DNA of 25,515 nt from an uncultured Clostridia bacterium (GCA_934446135.1 CAKSDT010000013.1:1-25515), one strand, 5' to 3'; positions 6,680 to 15,026 are shown, counted from the first letter of the stretch. Program-made: numbers and translations. The notes: generated by a model not told the origin, from the sequence alone.

Positions 6680-8311
6680 TTAGTACATTCCGCCCATTCC
6701 ACCCATTCCGCCTGCCGGAGCTGCCGGTGCTTCGGGTTCCGGTTGGTTTGCAACAACACTTTCAGTTGTTAAAATCATTGCTGCAACAGATGCCGCATTC
6801 TGAAGTGCTGAACGGGTAACTTTTGCCGGGTCAACAATGCCGTCCTGGATCATATCGCCATATGTTTCTGTAAGTGCATTAAATCCGATTCCTTTGTCGG
6901 AATGTTTGATTTTGTCTATTACAACGCTTCCTTCAATTCCCGCATTTGCACAAATTTGTTTAACAGGTTCTTCAAGTGCTTTCTGAATTACTTTCATACC
7001 TGTTTTTTCATCGCCCTGTGCATTTTCGATTAATGAATCAAGAGATTCTATTGCATTAATGTAAGCAGTTCCGCCGCCGGGTACAATGCCTTCTTCAACG
7101 GCTGCTCTTGTTGCTGCCAATGCGTCTTCAATTCTGAGTTTTTTATCTTTCATTTCAGTTTCTGTTGCTGCACCTACTTTAAGAACTGCAACACCGCCCG
7201 ACATTTTAGCAAGTCTTTCCTGAAGTTTTTCTTTGTCAAATTCAGAGGTTGTTTCTTCAATCTGGGCTTTAATCTGTGAAACTCTGTTTTTAATTTCCTG
7301 AGCATCGCCTGAACCGCCTACGATGATTGTGTTTTCTTTCTGAACTACGACCTGTCTTGCCTGACCTAACTGAGTAACCTGAGTATCTTTAAGTTCAAGA
7401 CCTAATTCTTCAGAAATAACCTGACCGCCTGTTAAAATTGCAATATCCTGAAGCATTGCTTTTCTTCTGTCACCAAATCCCGGTGCTTTAACAGCAACGC
7501 ATGTAAATGTTCCTCTTAACTTGTTTACAACCAAAGTTGCAAGGGCTTCGCCTTCAATATCTTCTGCTATTATAACAAGTTTTTTACCCTGCTGCATAAT
7601 CTGTTCAAGAAGAGGAAGAATTTCCTGGATGTTTGTAATCTTTTTATCTGTAATAAGAATACTTGCGTTGTCCAATACGGCTTCCATTTTATCAGTATCA
7701 GTTACCATATAAGGAGAAATATAGCCTCTGTCAAACTGCATACCTTCTACAACTTCGACAGATGTATCTGCTGTTTTTGATTCTTCAACTGTGATAACGC
7801 CGTCGTTTGTAACTTTTTCCATTGCATCTGCAATAAGATTACCGATTGTTTCATCAGCTGACGAAACAGAAGCAACTCTTGCAATATCATCCTTACCCGA
7901 AACTTCTTTACTGTTAGAAACTATTGTTTCAACAACTTTGTTTACTGCCTTTTCCATACCTTTTTTAAGTATCATAGGATTTGCACCTGCTGCAACATTT
8001 TTAAGTCCTTCTCTTACAATAGCCTGTGCGAGCAAAGTAGCGGTTGTTGTACCGTCACCGGCAACATCGTTTGTCTTTGTTGAAACTTCACGGACGAGTT
8101 GTGCACCCATATTCTCAAACGGATCTTCAAGTTCTATTTCCTTTGCAATCGTAACACCGTCGTTTGTAATAAGCGGAGTTCCGAATTTTTTGTCAAGAAC
8201 TACATTTCTTCCTTTAGGTCCGAGTGTTACTTTAACTGTATCTGCAAGTTTATTTACACCTCTTTCAAGGCTTTTTCTTGCTTCTTCGCCAAATAAAATA
8301 TCTTTAGCCAT
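6680..8311 (-). CDS. groEL: Chaperonin GroEL (60 kDa, Hsp60)
   Basis: Forms the double-ring ATP-driven folding chamber capped by GroES. The 543-residue length is standard. Seen motifs are the start MAKDILFGEEARKSLERG, the nucleotide-binding TLGPKGRNVVLD (29-40), DVAGDGTTTAT (82-92) with the catalytic Asp86, the apical domain with RGYISPYMVTD, the signature AAVEEGIVPGGGTA in the equatorial domain, and the C-terminal GGMGGMGGMY tail of the flexible Gly-Met type. A GGGAGGAAA ribosome binding site precedes the ATG, and the groES stop is 20 bases upstream. The operon is controlled by CIRCE (8657-8683) and ends in the hairpin at 6612-6638. The HrcA repressor gene is not in this window. Confidence 0.99.
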   Translation of the reverse strand: MAKDILFGEEARKSLERGVNKLADTVKVTLGPKGRNVVLDKKFGTPLITNDGVTIAKEIELEDPFENMGAQLVREVSTKTNDVAGDGTTTATLLAQAIVREGLKNVAAGANPMILKKGMEKAVNKVVETIVSNSKEVSGKDDIARVASVSSADETIGNLIADAMEKVTNDGVITVEESKTADTSVEVVEGMQFDRGYISPYMVTDTDKMEAVLDNASILITDKKITNIQEILPLLEQIMQQGKKLVIIAEDIEGEALATLVVNKLRGTFTCVAVKAPGFGDRRKAMLQDIAILTGGQVISEELGLELKDTQVTQLGQARQVVVQKENTIIVGGSGDAQEIKNRVSQIKAQIEETTSEFDKEKLQERLAKMSGGVAVLKVGAATETEMKDKKLRIEDALAATRAAVEEGIVPGGGTAYINAIESLDSLIENAQGDEKTGMKVIQKALEEPVKQICANAGIEGSVVIDKIKHSDKGIGFNALTETYGDMIQDGIVDPAKVTRSALQNAASVAAMILTTESVVANQPEPEAPAAPAGGMGGMGGMY

Positions 8312-8331
8312 AATTAGTTTCCTCCCTTTAA

Positions 8332-8616
8332 TCAGTCAACTTTCGCCAAAACATCGCTCTGTCTTAATATTGTATATTCTGTTCCGTCAAACTTAACGGT
8401 TGTTCCTGCATATTGGCTTATTATTACTTTGTCGCCTACTGCAAGTTCCATTTTAACTTCCTTGCCGTCAACAAGTCCGCCGGGGCCTACTGCTACAACT
8501 TCGGCAATCTGCGGTTTTTCTTTTGCAGAACCCGTAAGAATAATACCGCTTGCTGTTTTTTCTTCGGCTTCTGTCATTTTTATTACTATTCTGTCTGCTA
8601 ATGGTTTAATATTCAT
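8332..8616 (-). CDS. groES: Co-chaperonin GroES (10 kDa)
   Basis: Heptameric lid of the GroEL chamber. The protein is 94 residues, the usual length. It starts MNIKPLADRIVIKM, continues with the mobile loop region EEKTASGIILTGSAKEKPQ that contacts GroEL, then AEVVAVGPGG, and ends with DKVIISQYAGTTVKF and EYTILRQSDVLAKVD. An excellent AGGAGGTG ribosome binding site lies upstream. It is the first gene of the groES-groEL operon, about 40 bases after the CIRCE operator; the stop is TGA. Confidence 0.99.
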   Translation of the reverse strand: MNIKPLADRIVIKMTEAEEKTASGIILTGSAKEKPQIAEVVAVGPGGLVDGKEVKMELAVGDKVIISQYAGTTVKFDGTEYTILRQSDVLAKVD

Positions 8617-8656
8617 TAAAAGACACCTCCTGAATTAATTTACAATACTTACCTTG

Positions 8657-8683
8657 TTAGCACTCCTTGCTTTTGAGTGCTAA
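8657..8683. promoter_or_regulatory. CIRCE operator (HrcA binding site)
   Basis: TTAGCACTC, nine bases, GAGTGCTAA: a perfect match to the CIRCE consensus. It lies between the promoter at 8692-8719 and groES, so HrcA would repress groES-groEL until heat or misfolded protein titrates GroEL (established knowledge of the CIRCE/HrcA system). Confidence 0.98.
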
Positions 8684-8691
8684 CAGGATAT

Positions 8692-8719
8692 ATTTTAACA
8701 TTTTTGATAAATATTTCAA
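8692..8719 (-). promoter_or_regulatory. Probable sigma-A promoter of groES-groEL
   Basis: On the minus strand, TTGAAA (8719-8714), a 16-base spacer and TAAAAT (8697-8692). Transcription would begin within or next to CIRCE, as expected for repression by HrcA. Confidence 0.7.
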
Positions 8720-8802
8720 TGTTACCAAAATCGCTAAATTAACTAGATTTTGCAATATTTAGCATATTTGCTTTAAATTTCAGCGTTTTTCTTTAAATTT
8801 AT

Positions 8803-9804
8803 CTATTTTGCAGGAAAATCAATTCCCATATAATCGTAGGCGGCTTTGGTTGCACACCGTCCCCGTGCAGTTCTTGAAATAAAACCCATTTGAAGAAGAT
8901 ACGGTTCACATACATCTTCGACAGTGTTACTTTCTTCGCCGATTGAAGCCGAAATTGTATCAAGTCCTACGGGACCGCCGGCAAAGTTTTTAATAATTGT
9001 GTTTAGTATTCTTCTGTCTATTGAGTCCAGTCCCAATTTATCAACTTCCATCATATTAAGAGCAAGGTCAGCCATTTGTTTTGTTATAACGCCGTTGCCT
9101 TTAATCTGTGCATAGTCACGAACTCTCTTTAAAAGTCTGTTTGCAATTCTCGGTGTTCCTCTTGAGCGGAGTGCAATTTCCTCTGCACCGTCGTTTTCAA
9201 TAACAACTCCCAAAATTCCCGCTGAACGGATTACTATTGATTTTAATTCCTCCTTGGTATACATTTCAAGTCTTGAAATAAACCCGAATCTGTCACGCAG
9301 AGGAGAACTCAAAAGTCCTGCTCTTGTTGTTGCACCTATTAAAGTAAATTTCGGAAGTGCAACCCTTACTGTCTTTGCAGAGACACCTTTTCCGTAAACA
9401 ATGTCTATTACAAAGTCTTCCATTGCAGGATAGAGTATTTCTTCAACACTTCGATTAAGTCTGTGGATTTCATCAATGAAAAGAATATCATTTTCGGCAA
9501 GGTTTGAAATTATCGCCGCAAGGTCGCCCGGTCTTTCGATTGCAGGTCCTGATGTTATTCTTATATTAACTCCCATTTCGTTTGATATTATATTTGCCAG
9601 TGTTGTTTTACCCAGTCCGGGAGGTCCGTAAAGCAAAATGTGGTCTAACGGTTCGTTTCTCATTTTTGCCGCTTCAATAAAGATTTTTAGATTTTCCTTT
9701 GCTTTTTCCTGTCCGACATAATCGCCTAAAGTGTGCGGACGGAGAGAGACTTCAATATCTTCATCCTCACCTGTAAATGTCGAGGTTATAATTCTGTCTT
9801 CCAT
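8803..9804 (-). CDS. ruvB: Holliday junction branch migration ATPase RuvB
   Basis: Hexameric AAA+ motor that drives branch migration with RuvA. The 333-residue length is normal. Seen are Walker A GPPGLGKT (60-67), SGPAIERPGDLA after it, Walker B ILFIDEIHRL (D111, E112), the sensor GATTRAGLLSSPLRDRFG, and the C-terminal winged-helix DNA-binding domain with GGPVGLDTIS and a TARGR motif near the end. An AAAGGTGATAA ribosome binding site precedes it, with 27 bases between ruvA and ruvB. It ends with TAG. No clear terminator was seen in the 106 bases between ruvB and the groES promoter, only a direct repeat CTTTAAATTT, so readthrough toward groES is possible. Confidence 0.99.
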   Translation of the reverse strand: MEDRIITSTFTGEDEDIEVSLRPHTLGDYVGQEKAKENLKIFIEAAKMRNEPLDHILLYGPPGLGKTTLANIISNEMGVNIRITSGPAIERPGDLAAIISNLAENDILFIDEIHRLNRSVEEILYPAMEDFVIDIVYGKGVSAKTVRVALPKFTLIGATTRAGLLSSPLRDRFGFISRLEMYTKEELKSIVIRSAGILGVVIENDGAEEIALRSRGTPRIANRLLKRVRDYAQIKGNGVITKQMADLALNMMEVDKLGLDSIDRRILNTIIKNFAGGPVGLDTISASIGEESNTVEDVCEPYLLQMGFISRTARGRCATKAAYDYMGIDFPAK

Positions 9805-9831
9805 TTTTTATCACCTTTCGTGAAGGAGCAA

Positions 9832-10416
9832 TTAACTTTTGCCCATAAGATTTTTTAGTGCTTTTCCAACAATGTCTTCAATAGAGCCGTCTAAGCCGTC
9901 AACTGCCCTTTGTGCTTCAGATGCTGAATATCCGAGAGATATTAGTGCCTGTGCTGCCTCTTGTCTTTCGGATGGCTCTGAAACAATTGTTTCGGTTGGA
10001 ATATCCGGAGAATCTGTTTTGAATTTGTCTTTTAATTCAAGGATAATTCTCTTGGCAAGTTTTGGGCCTACTCCCGGGGCTTTTGTAAGGGTTTTTGTAT
10101 CTTCTGCTGCAAGTGCTGCCGCAAACTCCGCGGGCGATACATAAGATAACAGTGAAATTCCCATTTTAGGTCCCACTCCGGAAACGGAAATAAGTATTTC
10201 ATACAAATCCCGTTCCTCTTCTGAATAAAAACCGTAAAGTTCCATTGCGTCTTCTCTCACATTAAAATATGTATATACTTTTGCCTGCATACCGATTTGA
10301 GGCATTTTTGCCGCAGTAGACGATGTGGCAAATATTTTATACCCAATACCTGAGGCCTCAAGAACGATATAGTTTTCTCTTTGTCCCTCATATGTTCCTT
10401 TTATGTATGAATACAT
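9832..10416 (-). CDS. ruvA: Holliday junction-binding protein RuvA
   Basis: Tetramer that binds four-way junctions and loads RuvB. With the start at 10416 it is 194 residues: an OB-fold domain (MYSYIKGTYEG, and 'NVREDAMELYGFYSEEER'), two helix-hairpin-helix motifs (SGVGPKMG at 79-86 and PGVGPKLA at 114-121), an acidic hinge, and a C-terminal three-helix RuvB-binding domain (EAAQALISLGYSASEAQRAV). I chose this start, not the longer frame from 10479, because an AGGAGGAATAAA ribosome binding site lies directly before it and the N-terminus matches the family. The ruvC stop is 10 bases upstream. Confidence 0.98.
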   Translation of the reverse strand: MYSYIKGTYEGQRENYIVLEASGIGYKIFATSSTAAKMPQIGMQAKVYTYFNVREDAMELYGFYSEEERDLYEILISVSGVGPKMGISLLSYVSPAEFAAALAAEDTKTLTKAPGVGPKLAKRIILELKDKFKTDSPDIPTETIVSEPSERQEAAQALISLGYSASEAQRAVDGLDGSIEDIVGKALKNLMGKS

Positions 10417-10426
10417 TTTATTCCTC

Positions 10427-10918
10427 CTAAACTCCCAGTATTCCCGAAAGTGACGCTGAATTTGCATGGCATATTGCAACCGCTAAGGCATCTGCCGTAT
10501 CATCGGGTTTCGGGACTTCCTTTAATTTAAGAAACATTTTAACCATCTGTTGAACCTGATTTTTGTCTGCTCTGCCATAACCTGCCACAGCCTGTTTGAT
10601 CTGAAGCGGTGTATATTCAAAAATGGGAATATTCTTATTTGCAGCTGCAAGAAGTATTACGCCCCTTGCGTGGCCTACCGCAATCGCAGTTGTTACATTG
10701 GTATTGAAAAAAAGTTCTTCAACTGCCATACAGTCGGGGTTAAAAGTGTCTATAAGTTTTGAAATTCCGTCATATACAGTTTTCAGCCTTTTAGGAAGGG
10801 GCGTGTGTGCAGAGGTTGTAACTTTTCCGTAGTCAACCGTTTTGTATTCAGTTCCCGAATAGTCAATAACACCGTATCCCACTATGGCAAAACCGGGGTC
10901 AATCCCTAATATTCTCAT
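10427..10918 (-). CDS. ruvC: Holliday junction resolvase RuvC
   Basis: Homodimeric endonuclease that cuts Holliday junctions symmetrically. It is 163 residues, the usual size. The RNase H-like acidic residues are all present: D7 in GIDPG, E67 in MAVEELFF, and D141 and D144 in PDDTADALAVAICH. The AVAGYGRADKNQVQQMV segment is also typical. An AAGGATATTCAAAG ribosome binding site precedes the ATG. The start lies inside the end of the AraC-family gene (20-base overlap in another frame), so ruvC translation may depend on that gene. The stop is TAG. Confidence 0.98.
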   Translation of the reverse strand: MRILGIDPGFAIVGYGVIDYSGTEYKTVDYGKVTTSAHTPLPKRLKTVYDGISKLIDTFNPDCMAVEELFFNTNVTTAIAVGHARGVILLAAANKNIPIFEYTPLQIKQAVAGYGRADKNQVQQMVKMFLKLKEVPKPDDTADALAVAICHANSASLSGILGV

Positions 10919-11759
10919 CTTTGAATATCCTTTCGGTATGGTTAAGATTTAAATTTCTGTATTTTGTCGGTGCAATGCCGACATTTGCTTTAAAGAATTT
11001 TGAAAAGGTGTAAATATCATTACAGCCGACACTTTTTGCGACGCTTTCAATAGAAAGGGATGTGTTTCTCAGTTGGTCTTTGGCCTTTTCGATTCTCATA
11101 TTGTTAAAAAATTTTATGGGTGAACAACCAAAATGTTGCTTGAAGATTCTGATAAAATAGTTGGGGTGAATATGGATCATATCCGACAAAGTCTCAACAG
11201 ATATGCTTTCTGAAATATTTTCACTCATATATTTTATAACTGAAATAAAATCCGGCGAGGATTTTTTGCCTGAATTAATAGTGTAACCCGCTGTTTTAAA
11301 GTATTTTGACAGCAAAAGCATAAGATACCCCTGTTGATTTACCGAATCAGAAAGGTCATTTCCTTTATCGGTATTAAAAAGCAGTTGTTCGAACAAAGAG
11401 GCAATCTCTTTGCTGCGTCCTACATCCGTGGCAAAAGGAACCGAGATTACATCAAAAAGGTTAGACTGACCGAGATTTGCATTGCAGTGACACCAATATT
11501 TTTCAAGTTTCTTTTTTTGTGAGAATCTGTAAGAATTATGCCTTCCGGCAGGGACCAAAACCAACTGTCCCTTTTTTGCGACAAATTCTTTTCCGTCTAT
11601 GCCTATTACGCATTCGCCGTCTAATATATAATAAAGTTTTGAAAAATTAATAATTCCCTGTGATGAACCCCATTCGGGTTGGTTTTTAAAATATCCGCCG
11701 CATATAAATCTTACCTGCATAGCATTGATGTATTCGGAAGCGGTAACTTCTATATCCAT
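10899..11759 (-). CDS. AraC-family transcriptional regulator with N-terminal cupin sensor
   Basis: A 286-residue regulator. Residues about 10-90 form an AraC-type cupin sensing domain (NFSKLYYILDGECVIGIDG, then KKGQLVLVPAGRHNSYRF). The C-terminal 100 residues hold the paired helix-turn-helix domain: ISVETLSDMIHIHPNYFIRI at 186-205 (first helix-turn-helix, then FKQHFGCSPIKFFNNMRIEK) and SIESVAKSVGCNDIYTFSKF at 237-256 (second, then FKANVGIAPTKYRN). The ATG at 11759 has an AGAGGTGATAAT ribosome binding site; a longer frame from 11879 would run through the promoter. The ligand is unknown; such sensors often bind sugars or small organics. It lies upstream of and overlaps ruvCAB, and is divergent from the lipoprotein gene at 11937, a plausible target along with its own gene. 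Confidence 0.94.
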   Translation of the reverse strand: MDIEVTASEYINAMQVRFICGGYFKNQPEWGSSQGIINFSKLYYILDGECVIGIDGKEFVAKKGQLVLVPAGRHNSYRFSQKKKLEKYWCHCNANLGQSNLFDVISVPFATDVGRSKEIASLFEQLLFNTDKGNDLSDSVNQQGYLMLLLSKYFKTAGYTINSGKKSSPDFISVIKYMSENISESISVETLSDMIHIHPNYFIRIFKQHFGCSPIKFFNNMRIEKAKDQLRNTSLSIESVAKSVGCNDIYTFSKFFKANVGIAPTKYRNLNLNHTERIFKDENIRD

Positions 11760-11783
11760 ATTATCACCTCTCTGCCTTTTACC

Positions 11784-11820
11784 ATTATAGAGCATTTTTC
11801 GGGTAATTGTCAACACAATT
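11784..11820 (-). promoter_or_regulatory. Consensus promoter of araC-ruvCAB with an overlapping inverted repeat
   Basis: On the minus strand, TTGACA (11813-11808), an 18-base spacer and TATAAT (11789-11784) are both perfect boxes. An inverted repeat AATTGT-CAAC-ACAATT (11805-11820) covers the -35 box and could be an operator, perhaps for the AraC protein itself. The operator role is inference. No GAAC-N4-GTTC SOS box is visible. Confidence 0.7.
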
Positions 11821-11872
11821 TGCCAATAAAAAAGGATTAGAATATGACAAACGGCGTATTGCAAGAAAAAAG

Positions 11873-11901
11873 TTGACAAATCAGGGGAAATTATATAATA
11901 T
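11873..11901 (+). promoter_or_regulatory. Probable sigma-A promoter of the lipoprotein gene
   Basis: TTGACA (11873-11878), a 17-base spacer and TAATAT (11896-11901), 35 bases before the start codon. An overlapping TATAAT at 15-base spacing is the alternative. Confidence 0.7.
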
Positions 11902-11936
11902 ATATTTGATAGGGAATAAATTTCGGGAGGAGATTT

Positions 11937-12857
11937 ATGAATATAAAAAAGATTATCTCGGTTATGATGCTTTTAATATTGACGGTGCTTTCGTCATCCT
12001 GCAGTTCGGGGAGCGGCTCTGATATGTACGGCAAGGGAATTAAGGCATTTGAAAGCGGTGATTACAAAACTGCCGAGAGTTACTTCGAGTCTGCGATGAG
12101 CAAGGGCTACGAAAAAAAGAATATTAAAGAACTGTTTGACATTGTTTCAAACTATAACAGTGCAAAAAAGTGTATTGAAAATGAAAATTATGAAGATGCT
12201 GAAAAGTTTGCCGGAGAAATTCCTGAGGCATACAAAAATTATGGCATTAAAGAAGATGTTTTGAAACTTCAGAATATAATTGAGGATTACAAGCAGGCTA
12301 ATAAAGATTTTGACAGGATAATGGGACTTTACGATTCCGGTCTTTACGATGCCGCAGAAAACATTTTGGCAGAGATTGATGTGAAGTATCTTACAGGTTC
12401 TGACCGTGCAAAACTTACCGAGACAGAGAAAAAAATCGGCAAGGCAAAAAAATCATTGTATGAAAATGAAACAAAAGAAACCATGAAAAAAGAAAGTGCA
12501 ATTCCGGAACAGGAAATTTCAGAACTTATGAGGGAATACGCATGGGGGTTGACAGATGCCATAAATAATAACGATTTTGGTCTTGTGAGCAATACGCTTT
12601 ATACCGGCAGCAATATTTATGAAACTCAGAAAAACCTTGTCGAAAGGCTTTATGCTGCAGGTGTTAAAGAAGAAATGATTTCACTTACCGTTAAAAGTAT
12701 AGTAAAAAATTCTGATACGGCATACACGGTAATTACATATGAAACAGCAAAAATAATATCAGCCGACGGAACAGAAAAAGTGAAAGAATACGAATGGAAA
12801 TATACGCTTAAAACGCAGGACGGAAAATTAAAATTGACCAATATTGCCAAAAAATGA
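11937..12857 (+). CDS. Putative lipoprotein with TPR-like helical repeats
   Basis: 306 residues. A short basic start, a hydrophobic stretch and LSSSC at 18-22 suggest a lipoprotein signal, although Ser at -3 is not the usual Leu/Val/Ile. Residues about 28-170 form TPR-like helix pairs with the repeating pattern 'A...GDY..A...F': GIKAFESGDYKTAESYFESA, CIENENYEDAEKFAGEIP, and LYDSGLYDAAENILAEI. A charged linker (about 170-190) leads to a C-terminal domain of about 110 residues (LMREYAWGLTDAINNNDF, and alternating strands ending DGKLKLTNIAKK) that resembles the NTF2-like domains at the ends of many Firmicutes surface proteins. This would be an extracellular, membrane-anchored scaffold or sensor; the exact role is unknown. 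It has a GGGAGGAGATTT ribosome binding site, its own promoter and its own terminator, so it is a single-gene unit opposite the AraC gene. Confidence 0.8.
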   Translation: MNIKKIISVMMLLILTVLSSSCSSGSGSDMYGKGIKAFESGDYKTAESYFESAMSKGYEKKNIKELFDIVSNYNSAKKCIENENYEDAEKFAGEIPEAYKNYGIKEDVLKLQNIIEDYKQANKDFDRIMGLYDSGLYDAAENILAEIDVKYLTGSDRAKLTETEKKIGKAKKSLYENETKETMKKESAIPEQEISELMREYAWGLTDAINNNDFGLVSNTLYTGSNIYETQKNLVERLYAAGVKEEMISLTVKSIVKNSDTAYTVITYETAKIISADGTEKVKEYEWKYTLKTQDGKLKLTNIAKK

Positions 12858-12861
12858 TTTC

Positions 12862-12898
12862 AAAGGGGAATGTAAAAAATACATTCCCTTGTTTTTTT
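12862..12898 (+). terminator. Rho-independent terminator after the lipoprotein gene
   Basis: GGGAATGTA, an AAAAA loop and TACATTCCC, extended by wobble and A-T pairs, followed by TTGTTTTTTT, 5 bases after the stop. The T-run is also where a weak -35 (TTGTTT, with TAAAAT 17 bases on) for the next gene would lie. Confidence 0.9.
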
Positions 12899-12934
12899 AT
12901 AAAGTTTATGATAAAATAAAATGTTGGTGATAGT

Positions 12935-13582
12935 ATGAATAAATGCAAAGGTATAATTTTTGATATGGACGGTACTGTTTTAAACACATCTAATGATATT
13001 AAAAATTCAGTAAACTATGCCCTTGGTGTGCTCGGACTTCCCAAAAGAAATGAAGAAGAAATAAAATCGTTTTTAGGCAACGGGGTTGAAAACCTTATAA
13101 ATCTTTCTGTGGGAGAAAGAAAAGACTGTTTTAAGGAATGTCTTGATATCTATTTAAAGCATTATCAGATTCATTGCAGAGATAATACAAAGCCGTATGA
13201 TGGAATAGTAAAACTTCTTTTTGCACTTAAAGAAAAGGGGATCAAACTGGGACTTGTTTCAAATAAACAGGAGTCTGCTGTAAAGGAACTTGCGGAAGGT
13301 GTTTTCAAAGGAGTGTTTGAAGCAGTCATAGGCGACAGGGAAGGGCAGAATAAAAAACCTGACCCCACAGGAGTTCTAAATGCAATGAAAGTTATAAAAA
13401 CAGATGTTTCCGAAACCTTTTATGTCGGTGATTCGGAAGTTGACATAAAAACTGCGGAAAATGCAAATATTCCCTGCATAAGCGTTGTATGGGGGTTCAG
13501 AACAAAAGAGTTTTTAATACAAAACGGAGCAAAAATTTTTGCCGAAACACCAAGTGATATACTTAAGATAATAAAAGCATAA
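12935..13582 (+). CDS. HAD-family phosphatase, phosphoglycolate phosphatase-like
   Basis: 215-residue soluble HAD hydrolase. Motif I is IIFDMDGTV with nucleophile D10 and acid D12; motif II is LGLVSNK; motif III is the Lys in KKPDP; motif IV is YVGDSEVDI. A helical cap sits between motif I and motif II (about residues 17-85), giving a subclass I (Gph/PGP-like) layout. Enzymes of this group remove phosphate from phosphoglycolate, sugar phosphates or nucleotides; the substrate cannot be read from sequence. The ribosome binding site GGTGAT is modest. It is followed by galT after 58 bases on the same strand. A sugar-phosphate substrate linked to galactose use is possible but is only context. Confidence 0.9.
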   Translation: MNKCKGIIFDMDGTVLNTSNDIKNSVNYALGVLGLPKRNEEEIKSFLGNGVENLINLSVGERKDCFKECLDIYLKHYQIHCRDNTKPYDGIVKLLFALKEKGIKLGLVSNKQESAVKELAEGVFKGVFEAVIGDREGQNKKPDPTGVLNAMKVIKTDVSETFYVGDSEVDIKTAENANIPCISVVWGFRTKEFLIQNGAKIFAETPSDILKIIKA

Positions 13583-13590
13583 TATATAAT
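13563..13590 (+). promoter_or_regulatory. Possible promoter of galT
   Basis: TTAAGA (13563-13568), a 16-base spacer and a perfect TATAAT (13585-13590). It straddles the end of the HAD gene. The -35 match is weak, so readthrough from the HAD gene is equally possible. Confidence 0.4.
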
Positions 13591-13640
13591 AGCCGGGACA
13601 GGAAATTTGTTGCCAATACAGGGCGGAATGGAGAAAAACT

Positions 13641-15026
13641 ATGGATGAAATTAATAAAAATTTGTCAGAACTTCTTGACTATGCACAAAAAAACAGACTT
13701 ATTAAAAAGTCCGATGAAATTTATGCTGTAAACAGGATTCTAAATCTTATAGGCGGGGAAAGTTTTGAGAGAGAAGAATATGTGCCTCATTCAAATATTG
13801 AGGAAATATTAAAGGGAATTTTGGACTTTGCTGCACAAAACGGTAAACTTACCGTTGACAGCATAACTTACAGGGATATTCTTTCAGCAGATATTATGGA
13901 TGTCTTTACTCCCATGCCGTCTGTTTTGGAAGAAAAATTTGAAGAAAAATATAGTAAATCGCCTCAAGATGCAACGGATTATTTTTATGCTCTTTCAAAA
14001 AGCAATAACTACATAATGACAGAAAGACTTAAAAAGAACATAATCTGGAAAACAAACACAAAAGAGTACGGTGATATTGATCTTACAATAAATCTTTCGA
14101 AGCCTGAAAAGGACCCAAAAGATATTGCAAATGCTAAAAAAGTTAAGCAAACAGGTTATCCCAAATGTCTACTTTGTAAGGAAAATGTCGGTTATGAGGG
14201 TAATGCAAACCATCCTCCGAGAGCAAACCACAGAACTATTCCTCTTAACTTAAACGGCGAAGAATGGTATTTGCAGTATTCTCCGTACGGATATTATAAC
14301 GAACATTGTATCGTATTTAACGGCGGCCATGTTCCTATGAGAATAACAAACGAAACATTTAAAAGACTTTTGGAATTTGTAAAACTCTTTCCGCATTACT
14401 TTATAGGTTCAAATGCTGATCTTCCGATTGTCGGGGGTTCAATACTTACACACGACCATTACCAGGGCGGCAGATACGAATTTCCTATGGCAAAATGCGG
14501 GTTAAGGTTTGAAAAGGAATTTGAAGGTTTTTCTGATGTAAAAGCAGGTGTTGTAGACTGGGCATTGTCAACAATAAGGATTTCCGGTAAGGATATGGAA
14601 AGACTTGTTCTTCTTGCGTCAAAAATTCTTGATGCCTGGAGAAAATACGACGATCCCGAAAATGACATACTTCATTATACAGATGCACCTCATAACACAA
14701 TAACTCCTATTGCAAGAATGAGAAACGGAGAGTTTGAACTTGACCTTATTTTAAGAAACAACAGAACGACCGAGGAACATCCGCTGGGAATATTCCATCC
14801 GCACAGTGAGTATCATAATGTTAAGAAAGAAAACATCGGACTTATTGAGGCTATGGGCCTGGCAGTTTTGCCTCCCAGACTTACAACACAGTTTGGTGAA
14901 CTTGATGAGAAAAACAAGGAATACATAGGAAGTGTTTTTGCAAAAATTCTTGAAAATTGCGGAGTTTTCAAAAATACTGAAAAGGGAAACTGCGGAATAA
15001 AGAAGTTTATAGAATCTGTTAAATAA
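13641..15026 (+). CDS. galT: UDP-glucose--hexose-1-phosphate uridylyltransferase, class II
   Basis: Leloir pathway enzyme that swaps galactose 1-phosphate for glucose on UDP-glucose. 461 residues, somewhat shorter than many class II enzymes. Class II features seen: an N-terminal helical region with AVNRILNLIG, CLLCKENVGYEGN and the ANHRTIPLNLNGEEWYLQYSPY region (in parts: NHRTIPLNLNGEEW, then YSPYGYYNEHCIVFNGGHVPM), then ILTHDHYQGGRYEFPM with the H271-D-H273-Y-Q275 active-site motif (HxHxQ), and RNNRTTEEHPLGIFHPH near the end. The nucleophilic His is expected to be H273, by analogy with the family. A GGAGAAAAA ribosome binding site precedes the ATG. No galK or galE is in the window, so the pathway must be completed elsewhere. 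Confidence 0.96.
   Translation: MDEINKNLSELLDYAQKNRLIKKSDEIYAVNRILNLIGGESFEREEYVPHSNIEEILKGILDFAAQNGKLTVDSITYRDILSADIMDVFTPMPSVLEEKFEEKYSKSPQDATDYFYALSKSNNYIMTERLKKNIIWKTNTKEYGDIDLTINLSKPEKDPKDIANAKKVKQTGYPKCLLCKENVGYEGNANHPPRANHRTIPLNLNGEEWYLQYSPYGYYNEHCIVFNGGHVPMRITNETFKRLLEFVKLFPHYFIGSNADLPIVGGSILTHDHYQGGRYEFPMAKCGLRFEKEFEGFSDVKAGVVDWALSTIRISGKDMERLVLLASKILDAWRKYDDPENDILHYTDAPHNTITPIARMRNGEFELDLILRNNRTTEEHPLGIFHPHSEYHNVKKENIGLIEAMGLAVLPPRLTTQFGELDEKNKEYIGSVFAKILENCGVFKNTEKGNCGIKKFIESVK

Noticed and set aside
7791..8396. 201-codon open frame opposite groEL
   Set aside because: Shadow frame of groEL codon use; no ribosome binding site, low-complexity Ser/Thr/Phe-rich protein, no family likeness.
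8760..8802. Direct repeat CTTTAAATTT after ruvB as an attachment site or repeat element
   Set aside because: Only two short AT-rich copies, no integrase or mobile gene nearby, and chance is likely.
5533..11759. Horizontal transfer island
   Set aside because: Gene content is core housekeeping, base and codon use look even, and no tRNA, integrase or repeat borders were found.
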